This document shows, piece after piece, positions 27,873 through 34,621 of a DNA stretch of 49,578 bases (positions are counted from its first letter, which is position 1; the number at the start of each line of letters is the position of its first letter). Below the pieces are notes generated by a model that was given only the letters and a program-made list of their open reading frames with translations, was not told the DNA's origin and did no database searches. Origin of the DNA: Gloeomargarita sp. SKYG116 (GTDB lineage Bacteria > Cyanobacteriota > Cyanobacteriia > Gloeomargaritales > Gloeomargaritaceae); contig JANWVM010000001.1 of assembly GCA_025056115.1 (NCBI GenBank), positions 81,724-131,301 on the forward strand, written 5' to 3'. A program made the translations under genes and the position numbers.

Positions 27873-28679
27873 ATGACCTATCGGTTAGGGGTCATTGGCG
27901 GGGGTGTGTTGGCAGAGGCCCTCGTCAAAGGATTATTATCTGAACATCTCTATGCGCCGGCGGAAATCCTAGTCAGCCATCCCCGGCCCGACCGGCGGCA
28001 GTATTGGCAAGACACGTACGGGGTCGCAGTCAGCAGTGAAAATCGAGCGGCAGCGGCGGCGACGGAAGTAGTGCTGGTGGCGGTGAAACCGCAACAGTTC
28101 AGTCAGGTGACACCGGCTTTGAGTCAAATTCATCCCCAGACAGTTGTGGTCTCGGTACTGGCAGGTGTGGCTCTGGCGACATTAGAGCAAGCGGTGCCAG
28201 GTGCGGCTTGGGTGCGGGCAATGCCTAATACACCCGTGCAGGTGCGGGCGGGCATTACCGCGTTGGCCTGGGGGAGTCGCGTCAATGAGATGCAAAAGCA
28301 GTGGGTGGAACGGTTGTTTCTGGCCGTGGGACAGGTGGTCGCCGTACCGGAAAGTTATTTGAACGGCGTGACAGCCTTGGCAGGGTCAGGGCCGGCCTAT
28401 GTGGCAGCGCTACTAGAGGGGTTGATTGACGGGGGCGTACTGGTTGGCCTGCCGCGGCCCCTGGCGACGCAGTTGACTTTACAAACGGTGGCAGGGACGG
28501 TGGCGCTATTGCAACAGCAGGGGATCACACCAGCGGAATTAAAAGCGCAAGTAATGAGTCCAGGCGGGACGACCGCAGCCGGTCTGTTGAGTTTGGAAAC
28601 GCAGGGGGTGCGGGGATGGTTGATGCAAACGGTGCAAGCCGCCTACCAACGGGCACAGGCGTTAGGGCAAACGGCTTAG
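27873..28679 (+). CDS. proC: Pyrroline-5-carboxylate reductase
   Basis: A 268-aa enzyme catalysing the last step of proline synthesis (P5C to proline, NAD(P)H-dependent). It has the Rossmann opening LGVIGGGVLAEALVKG and the LVAVKPQQF strand. VSVLAGVAL, RAMPNTPVQVRAG and the C-terminal dimer domain signature NGVTALAGSGPAYVAALLEGLIDGGV follow, with MSPGGTTAAGL near the end. Length is typical. It probably shares the sepF transcript. The stop overlaps the convergent TPR gene by 4 bp. Confidence 0.96.
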   Translation: MTYRLGVIGGGVLAEALVKGLLSEHLYAPAEILVSHPRPDRRQYWQDTYGVAVSSENRAAAAATEVVLVAVKPQQFSQVTPALSQIHPQTVVVSVLAGVALATLEQAVPGAAWVRAMPNTPVQVRAGITALAWGSRVNEMQKQWVERLFLAVGQVVAVPESYLNGVTALAGSGPAYVAALLEGLIDGGVLVGLPRPLATQLTLQTVAGTVALLQQQGITPAELKAQVMSPGGTTAAGLLSLETQGVRGWLMQTVQAAYQRAQALGQTA

Positions 28680-29506
28680 TGTAATTTTTCCAAAACGGCT
28701 GCCCGTTGCTGGTAGATTTGACTAGCTTCGGGTTGCAGGGATAGGGCTTTTTCAAAGCAGGACAGGGCTTCGCTGTAGCGCTGGCAATGGCTAAGGGCAA
28801 TCCCCAGGTGATACCAGGCTTCCCAGGATTCGGGTTGGCGTTGACTCGCCTGTTGATAGTAAGCAAGCGCGCTTTCCCATTGGCCCAACTGCTGCCACAC
28901 TTGGCCGATCAGTAGGCAATCCCCAGCGCTCAAGGCCGGTTGATCCGGGCTGAATTGGGCGAGGGATGGCTGCAAGTCAGGGGGCAACTCGGTGGTTGGT
29001 TGGGTTAGCCATTGACGCAGGCGTTGCAGGCTGAGTTGCAGCTCCGGCACTTTGGTGACCGGCTCGGTAACTTCCGCAAGGGTATGGAAGCGTTTTTGCC
29101 ACTCCTGTTCAAGGGCTTGTCGGCTTTGGGCGGCGAGGGCGGCTAGGGTGATTTGGTAATGGGTGAGTTGTTGGGCTACGACCTCAGCGACGATGGTTTC
29201 TGCTTGGGTACGCATCGGTTTTTGCGCTTGGTCAGCCGCCATCTGCACCAATTGCTGGATGATGCTGCGGCGCAACCACCACAACCCTAGCCCCGCCGCT
29301 ACTGGTAGTAAAACCAGCACCAGTAACAAAAGATTTAACAGCAGCGTGGTGTGGCGAAAGGCGCGGTCCACTTCCATTTGGACAACTTCCTGCCAGGGCC
29401 GGTATGTAGAAGGTTCGGCGCGATTGCCGCCACCACCTCCTCCTTGAGCCAGCGCCGGTTTAGTGGCTAATAGCAACGCCAACCCTAGCCAAAGCCACCG
29501 TTGCAT
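28676..29506 (-). CDS. Membrane-anchored TPR protein with signal peptide
   Basis: A 276-aa protein. A signal peptide (LWLGLALLLATKPALAQ) and a Gly-rich stretch precede a single transmembrane helix near residues 55-77 (LLLNLLLLVLVLLPVAAGLGL). A helical, Gln/Ala-rich region (about 80-150) is followed by at least two tetratricopeptide repeats at the C-terminus (WEAWYHLGIALSHCQRY, EALSCFEKALSLQPEA). TPRs mediate protein contacts, but no partner is known. If the signal is cleaved, the TPRs would face the cytosol. It is convergent with proC and divergent from ycf36. Confidence 0.75.
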   Translation of the reverse strand: MQRWLWLGLALLLATKPALAQGGGGGGNRAEPSTYRPWQEVVQMEVDRAFRHTTLLLNLLLLVLVLLPVAAGLGLWWLRRSIIQQLVQMAADQAQKPMRTQAETIVAEVVAQQLTHYQITLAALAAQSRQALEQEWQKRFHTLAEVTEPVTKVPELQLSLQRLRQWLTQPTTELPPDLQPSLAQFSPDQPALSAGDCLLIGQVWQQLGQWESALAYYQQASQRQPESWEAWYHLGIALSHCQRYSEALSCFEKALSLQPEASQIYQQRAAVLEKLH

Positions 29507-29598
29507 AGGTTGTTCTCGCTTTTTTTCATCTTAGCGCTGGGTGCAGGGGTCAAAAAGACAGATTAAAATGCGAAAGGATAGCTTTTTTAGCGTCATTC

Positions 29599-30087
29599 AT
29601 GTCTCTTTGTCCGGTTCCCCTAGAACAACAACCCTTACAGGAGTACCAAGCGCTGCGGGATTCTTGGTTTTACCAGTGGCCGACCTTGGGTTGGGCAGCC
29701 TACGGGCGACGGTTGTTGGCGGCGGCGGGTTTGGGGGCGACGGTGGCAGTTCCAGTAGCGGCGGCCAGTTTTGATCCTGGACAAGAACCTTGGTTATTTA
29801 GCTGTGCAGCGGTGGCTGGAGCAGCGGTGTTGCCGAGTTTTCTGTTGTTGCGACTGTATTTGGGGTGGCGATATGTCCAGCAACGGTTGGCCAGCCGCAC
29901 GATTGTGTATGAAGAATCGGGCTGGTATGACGGGCGGACATGGGAAAAACCACCAGCAGTATTTGTCCAGGAACGGTTGGTGAGTATTTACCAGGTCGAA
30001 CCCCTGTTACGGCGACTGCGGTGGAGTTTGGTGGGTATGGGCCTGCTCTATGCCGCAGTGGGTGGGTTGGGGTGGCTGTGTCGTTAG
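29599..30087 (+). CDS. ycf36: Ycf36 / CGLD27-family (DUF1230) membrane protein
   Basis: A 162-aa protein conserved in cyanobacteria, algae and plants. The start CPVPLEQQPLQEYQALRDSWFYQW is characteristic. Two hydrophobic segments near 38-85 and one at the C-terminus predict a membrane protein, and TIVYEESGWYDGRTWEKPPAVFVQERL is the conserved soluble stretch. The plant homologue CGLD27 is linked to iron-deficiency responses; the biochemical role is not known. The 3' end overlaps the start of the asparaginase gene. A TAAAAT box at 29564-29569 might serve as its promoter. Confidence 0.87.
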   Translation: MSLCPVPLEQQPLQEYQALRDSWFYQWPTLGWAAYGRRLLAAAGLGATVAVPVAAASFDPGQEPWLFSCAAVAGAAVLPSFLLLRLYLGWRYVQQRLASRTIVYEESGWYDGRTWEKPPAVFVQERLVSIYQVEPLLRRLRWSLVGMGLLYAAVGGLGWLCR

Positions 30088-31037
30088 CACGGGGGAAACG
30101 TACCCAAGCCGAACCCCTGACCGTCCACCTGTTACGGGAGGGGATTCCGGAATCAATGCATCATGTCCACGCAGCGCTGGCGGATGAGCGGGGGCGGTTA
30201 CTGGCTGTTGCGGGAGATGCAGAAACCACCACCTTTGCCCGGAGCAGCTTCAAACCCTTCCAGGCGCTGGCGGTGGTCACCACGGGCACATTGGAGCACT
30301 TTCGCCTGGGAGAACGGGATTTGGCCGTCATTTGTAGTTCCCACCAGGGACAAACCGAGGCGGTGCGTCAGGTGTTTCGCATCCTTTGGCAGGCGGATAT
30401 TGACCCGGCAGAACTCCAGTGCCCCATTCCGCCCGGTAAACGCAGTCGGTTGGAGCATGGTTGTTCCGGAAAACACGCGGGGATGCTGGCTGTCTGCGCC
30501 AAGTACGACTGGCCGCGCCACACCTATCTCCAACGGCAACATCCGGTGCAGGAGTTGATCCTCAGGCAAGTGGGAGAATTACTCGGGGTGCCGGGGGTGG
30601 AATTTATTGCCGTGCATGATGATTGCGGCGCACCTACTTATCTTTTGCAACTCCATCAACTGGCGGCGCTGTATAGTCGTTTAGCGACGGGGCAACACCT
30701 GGGGCTGGCCCAAATCACCCGAGCCATGACCCAACATCCCGAGCTGGTCGCCGGTTCAGGGCATTTCGATACCGAGCTGATGCTGGCAACTCAGGGAAGC
30801 ATCATTAGCAAGGCCGGCGCTGAAGGGGTGCAGTGTCTAGCCAACTTGGAAACAGGGATGGGGCTGGCGATTCGGGTGCTAGACGGAGCCAAACGAGCGA
30901 AATATGCAACGGCGATTCACTTACTCCACCAGTTGGGTTGGATTACCCCAATCGTGCGAGAACGCTTAGCTGAGCAATTCGTTCAGCTAGGACCCTACGT
31001 GCGTCTAGAGGTGCAGGGGGAATTATCGCTCCTATAG
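30078..31037 (+). CDS. Asparaginase (Asparaginase_II / PF06089 family)
   Basis: A protein of about 319 aa of the thermolabile or plant-bacterial asparaginase type found in Rhizobium and cyanobacteria, not the classical EcAII fold. Family stretches are HHVHAALADERGRLLAVAGD, RSSFKPFQALAVV with a conserved Ser-Phe-Lys, CSSHQGQTEAV, CSGKHAGML and VHDDCGAPTYLLQL, plus GSGHFDTELM near the end. It would hydrolyse L-asparagine to aspartate and ammonia in the cytosol. The GTG at 30078 (or 30072) is the likely start. The frame extends further up to 29940, but only through ycf36. Confidence 0.85.
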   Translation: MSLARGKRTQAEPLTVHLLREGIPESMHHVHAALADERGRLLAVAGDAETTTFARSSFKPFQALAVVTTGTLEHFRLGERDLAVICSSHQGQTEAVRQVFRILWQADIDPAELQCPIPPGKRSRLEHGCSGKHAGMLAVCAKYDWPRHTYLQRQHPVQELILRQVGELLGVPGVEFIAVHDDCGAPTYLLQLHQLAALYSRLATGQHLGLAQITRAMTQHPELVAGSGHFDTELMLATQGSIISKAGAEGVQCLANLETGMGLAIRVLDGAKRAKYATAIHLLHQLGWITPIVRERLAEQFVQLGPYVRLEVQGELSLL

Positions 31038-31067
31038 TTGCCGATAGCTGGGAAATCGCGTTATAGT
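31038..31067 (+). promoter_or_regulatory. Promoter of initiator tRNA gene
   Basis: TTGCCG (31038-31043) and TATAGT (31062-31067) are separated by 18 bp and lie just ahead of the tRNA, predicting a start near 31074. Confidence 0.5.
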
Positions 31068-31079
31068 AAATATCTGCAT

Positions 31080-31153
<74 letters not shown>

Positions 31154-31450
31154 TTGGGAAGAGTGAAAAGCAGGGCAGTTGCTCCCCTGGTAGGTAAACT
31201 GGACGAAGCCTGTAACCTAGGGTTTTGTGGCTAAGCAGCCTCTGCCAGAAACAAGACGGGGCGGTTAAGTAGTAATGACTTGGCTGTACAGCTAGATTAT
31301 CTATGGTTGTCACCCCTTGAGTCGCTAAGGTGTAGCCCCGTTTTGGGTTCTTTTGCATTAATTAAAGCAAAGACGGGCTAGGTTCCCGCGTCAGTTCGAC
31401 TACCATAGGGAGCAGGCAGTGTGCTTTGCGCAAGACAGTAGGGGGAGAGG
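31154..31450. other. 297-bp intergenic region without a recognised gene
   Basis: This lies between the initiator tRNA and the universal-stress gene. I see a weak CCC/GGG stem followed by a short T-rich run (about 31337-31354), which could end tRNA transcription, and an AT-rich patch TTAATTAAAGC. Nothing matches RNase P, tmRNA, 6S or SRP RNA motifs that I can recognise. An opposite-strand open frame here is explained as a shadow. Confidence 0.3.
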
Positions 31451-32326
31451 GTGTTTAAGAAATTATTAATTGCTACAGATTTGCGGGATGGCTTACAGCG
31501 GTTGCTCCAATTTTTACCGGCGTTGGGTGCAGGCGGGATTGAGGCAGTGACTTTTGTCCATGCAGTGCCTTACCTGGATACAGGCGTGCGCGTCCGAGAA
31601 GACAAGGAAGCATTGGCAGCCGCCCAGGCGAAGTTAGTCGCACCAGCAAATACGGGGGGAGTCCCAACGCAGTGTTTGGTGCGCTCAGGCAAACCGGCAG
31701 ATGTGGTTGTGCAAGTGGCGCAAGAAATCAGGGCGGAATTGATTATTTTAGGGACACAACAGCGCAATGTATTGGCAGAAAGGCTGCTTGGCAGCGATGC
31801 ATTAAGCATCATCCGCAAGTGCGATATTCCGTTGATGATTATTCGCCCCCAGTTGGTGCAAGTGCTAACTGCCGAAGAACTGGAATTGCGTTGTCAGCAC
31901 TTGTTCTATCACTTGATGCTGCCCTACCGAGGTCGCCCGGAATCCAAGCATTTGCTGGCCCAAGTGCTGGATCGCCTGCAAAAGGTCTCTCAACCCAAAG
32001 TTGAGACGTGCCATCTGGTATGGGTGGTAGAAGACCCGATTCGCCGGGATTTTGAGCCTGATCCCCAGGAAATTGCCCGCGCCGAACGGGAGTTAGCCCA
32101 GGTGGCGACCCAGTTGACTCCTTACGTTTCCCACGTCCATACCCATGTGCGCACCGGTAACCCAGTCGAAGCCTGCTTGGAACTGGCCCAACTGCTGGAT
32201 ATCAGTGCTGTCACACTCACCGAGGCCCACATGACCAACCTGTGGAATTTGTCATTGTCGCTGGGCGGTGAGTTGTTGCGGCGGATTCCTTACCCATTGA
32301 TCCTCTTTCCTTCGCCAGAAAAATAA
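31451..32326 (+). CDS. Universal-stress-protein-like protein, tandem UspA domains
   Basis: A 291-aa cytosolic protein with two UspA-type halves. The first begins KKLLIATDLRDG and contains the nucleotide-loop-like stretch ELIILGTQQRNVLAERLLGSDALSIIRKCDIPLMI (compare G-2x-G-9x-G(S/T)). It departs from the strict ATP motif, as Gly is replaced in part. The second half ends SLSLGGELLRRIPYPLILF, again USP-like but degenerate. The role is stress response, ligand unknown. The GTG start has a strong GGGGGAGAGG directly upstream. The next gene begins 4 nt after its stop. Confidence 0.8.
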   Translation: MFKKLLIATDLRDGLQRLLQFLPALGAGGIEAVTFVHAVPYLDTGVRVREDKEALAAAQAKLVAPANTGGVPTQCLVRSGKPADVVVQVAQEIRAELIILGTQQRNVLAERLLGSDALSIIRKCDIPLMIIRPQLVQVLTAEELELRCQHLFYHLMLPYRGRPESKHLLAQVLDRLQKVSQPKVETCHLVWVVEDPIRRDFEPDPQEIARAERELAQVATQLTPYVSHVHTHVRTGNPVEACLELAQLLDISAVTLTEAHMTNLWNLSLSLGGELLRRIPYPLILFPSPEK

Positions 32327-32330
32327 CTTG

Positions 32331-33176
32331 GTGCGCACGGACAACCTGTTTTACCGGCTGTTTCAACGGGCGCCTGAACTGGCGTTTGAATTGTTAGGTT
32401 TGTCCCCGCCTGCAGCCCCTTATCAATTTCAGTCGGTAGAACTCAAGGAGTTCGGATTTCGCCTGGACGGTTTGCTGCTGCCGACCGCGCCAGACCCCGC
32501 TTTGCCCTTTATCCTGATTGAAGCGCAAATGCAGCCCGATGCCCGTTTCTACTACCGTTTGCAAAACGAACTGGCCACTTACTTGCTGCAGTATCAACCT
32601 GTTCATCCCTGGCGCGTATTGGTGCTGTACCCTAACCGGCGCACCGAGCGCGTCATCCCCAACTTGCCTGCGTATCTAACCTACTGGCAAGTGCAGCGGG
32701 TTTACTTGGATGAACTACCGGCCAACCAATCACTGGCAATGGAATTGTTGCGTTTGATCGCCGCGCCGGTGGCAGAAGCAGTGGCGATAGGGCGAGCGAT
32801 TCTTCAGCAGGAGCCAGAACCCTGGTTAGAATGGGTAGTGGAAGCACTGGTGCGGAAATTGCCGGGGCAAGGCAGGCGCAGGCTTATGGAAATGCTCGGT
32901 CTGGTGCCGCTACAGCAAACTCAGTTCTATCGGGAAGTGTATCAAGAGGGCGCTCAAGCAGAGGGAGCTACTCTAGTCCTGCGTCTGCTACAGCGCAAAG
33001 TGGGTCCTTTATCCCCGGCCCAAGTCCAACACGTGCAATCCCTATCGTTGGAACAATTAGAGAATTTAGGAGAAGCGCTGCTGGATTTTCAGAGTGTGTC
33101 CGACCTGGAAAGCTGGCTGGCGCAAAACCCGGCGATAGCGCCAACAGAAGACGACCTAGCTACCAATTCGGGCTGA
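32331..33176 (+). CDS. Rpn/PD-(D/E)XK-type nuclease-like protein (DUF2887 + DUF4351)
   Basis: A 281-aa protein of the DUF2887 type common in cyanobacteria. It opens RTDNLFYRLFQRAPELAFELLG and shows a nuclease-like core: FRLDGLLLP (Asp), then FILIEAQMQPD, the E-x-Q form of the PD-(D/E)XK motif used by transposase-like Rpn proteins. YYRLQNELATYLLQY follows. The C-terminus (about 205-270) resembles DUF4351 (LVLRLLQRKVGPLSPAQV). Rpn relatives are DNA endonucleases promoting RecA-independent recombination, and a defence or mobile origin is possible. GTG 32331 fits the family N-terminus. The end overlaps the convergent aldo/keto reductase by 17 bp. Confidence 0.82.
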   Translation: MRTDNLFYRLFQRAPELAFELLGLSPPAAPYQFQSVELKEFGFRLDGLLLPTAPDPALPFILIEAQMQPDARFYYRLQNELATYLLQYQPVHPWRVLVLYPNRRTERVIPNLPAYLTYWQVQRVYLDELPANQSLAMELLRLIAAPVAEAVAIGRAILQQEPEPWLEWVVEALVRKLPGQGRRRLMEMLGLVPLQQTQFYREVYQEGAQAEGATLVLRLLQRKVGPLSPAQVQHVQSLSLEQLENLGEALLDFQSVSDLESWLAQNPAIAPTEDDLATNSG

Positions 33177-34104
33177 CTTGTTCCAGCGCCCGCACTTCAT
33201 CATTGGTCAATCGCCACCCCAAGGCCCCGGCATTTTCCTGGGCCTGTCGCGCATTCTTGGCCCCTGGAATTGGCAATGCCCCTTTGCAGATCACCCAGTT
33301 CAAAGCCACCTGCGCCGGCGTTTTGCCATACTGCTGGCCAATTTCTCGCAATAAGCCCTGCAACGGCTGCACCTGACGCAATCGCTCCCGGTGAAACCGC
33401 CATCCCCGCGCCTTGGGTGGCGGGTTATCAAGGGTGTATTTCCCGGTAAGCAATCCCATGCCCAAGGGGCTGTAAGCAATCAACGTGACGCCCAGCTCTT
33501 GACAACGTTGTAACAACCCGGTTCGCTCCGGCGCCCGGCACACCAAACTGTACTCCACCTGGTTGCTCGCTAGGGGCACCCCCCGGTCAGCTAGCACCCG
33601 CCAGGCTTCTTCCATCTGCGCCAGCGAGTAGTTGGAAACCCCCACCGCTCGCGTCAATCCCAGGGCTACGGCATCCGCCAGCGCCTGCATCCAGCTTGCC
33701 AAAGACACCGGAAAATGGGCAGGCCAGTGAATCTGGTACAAATCCACACGGTCCACACCCAACCGCTGAATGCTCGCCCGCAGGGCATCCAGTAGGGTCT
33801 GGGGCCAAAAGCGCCAGGGGAAAGGCATAAATTTCGTCGCAATGACTGCTTCCCGGCCCGTTTCCCGCACAAATTGACCCAACAACTGCTCCGACCGCCC
33901 CAACCCGTACACTTCCGCCGTGTCGAAAAATGTGATTCCAGCCTCAATACTGACGCGATAGGCCGCCGCTAAGTCCTGGTCGTTGTACTGCTTACCGTAA
34001 TCCCAAAATAGCGTGTCGCCCCACGCCCAGGTCCCCACTCCCAGCGGACTTACTCGCACATCCGTCCGCCCTAGCCGGCAAGCCGTCTGCGTTTCTCCAG
34101 ACAT
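33160..34104 (-). CDS. Aldo/keto reductase
   Basis: A 314-aa NADPH-dependent oxidoreductase with a TIM-barrel fold. The catalytic tetrad is visible: Asp and Tyr in FFDTAEVYGLGRSEQLLG, Lys in VIATKF, and His in YQIHWP. The NADPH-binding end has the motif LIAYSPLGMGLLTGKY and later CKGALPIPGAKNARQAQEN. The physiological substrate cannot be assigned; such enzymes detoxify reactive carbonyls. It is divergent from the riboswitch-metE unit. ATG 34104 (MSGETQT) gives the normal length. Confidence 0.92.
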   Translation of the reverse strand: MSGETQTACRLGRTDVRVSPLGVGTWAWGDTLFWDYGKQYNDQDLAAAYRVSIEAGITFFDTAEVYGLGRSEQLLGQFVRETGREAVIATKFMPFPWRFWPQTLLDALRASIQRLGVDRVDLYQIHWPAHFPVSLASWMQALADAVALGLTRAVGVSNYSLAQMEEAWRVLADRGVPLASNQVEYSLVCRAPERTGLLQRCQELGVTLIAYSPLGMGLLTGKYTLDNPPPKARGWRFHRERLRQVQPLQGLLREIGQQYGKTPAQVALNWVICKGALPIPGAKNARQAQENAGALGWRLTNDEVRALEQVSPNW

Positions 34105-34217
34105 GGGTCACACCGCCAGTTGTTTGCACGTTCAGTATAACAAAACCTAAAAATTTGTAACGTAAGATTTCGACCGCAACAACCAGACAAAGCCGGAGGT
34201 GAGCGGGTGGGATGTGC

Positions 34218-34223
34218 TATAGT
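34218..34223 (+). promoter_or_regulatory. Candidate -10 box of the cobalamin riboswitch / metE transcript
   Basis: TATAGT lies a few bases before the aptamer, so the aptamer would be at the very 5' end of the RNA. No good -35 is visible at standard spacing. Confidence 0.4.
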
Positions 34224-34227
34224 CATG

Positions 34228-34352
34228 CGTAATCGGTTCTGGTGGGGGCCAGCCATCAGACGCAAGGGGGAAAGTCCGGTGCGAATCCGGCGCTGTCCCG
34301 CAACTGTGATGAAAGCGTGTTGGCTTTCTCAGTCAGGATGCCCGCCGAGGAG
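34228..34352 (+). promoter_or_regulatory. Cobalamin (B12) riboswitch aptamer
   Basis: The conserved adenosylcobalamin aptamer core is present: GGGGGAAAGTCCGGTGCGAA and ATCCGGCGCTGTCCCGCAACTG, from 34266 to 34307. The B12 box AGTCAGGATGCCCGCCGA follows at 34331-34348. P5-type pairing CCGG(T)/(A)TCCGG is evident. The aptamer lies upstream of metE, whose cobalamin-independent enzyme is not needed when B12 is available, so binding should switch metE off. About 270 nt of leader separates aptamer and metE. Confidence 0.94.
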
Positions 34353-34543
34353 TCTCGCTTTGAGGCTATTTACTTGTTCACCCTAGTCTGCGAGGTACAG
34401 ATGATGGTTTATTTGCTTCAGCATTGCGCACAACTGAACCGATGTCGGGCCGTTGGGATAAACCGGTAGCTCTGGCCGACACCTAGCAAATTGTTTGGTC
34501 TAGACATGCCGACAGTCTGAGTCTATGAGCTGTTGGTAAACTC

Positions 34544-34572
34544 ACTCCCTACTCTGCTGCAGAGAGGAGGGA
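34544..34572 (+). promoter_or_regulatory. Hairpin in metE leader, possible expression platform
   Basis: CTCTG (34552-34556) and CAGAG (34560-34564), with a 3-nt loop, are extended outward by TCCC/GGAGGG pairing with one mismatch and one bulge. There is no T-run after it, so it is not a standard terminator. It could be part of the switching structure. The metE SD (GAGAGG, 34613-34618) lies 40 nt further on. Confidence 0.35.
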
Positions 34573-34621
34573 ACTTAACATTTTGGCGTGATTGTTCCTT
34601 CACAGAAAGGATGAGAGGGTT

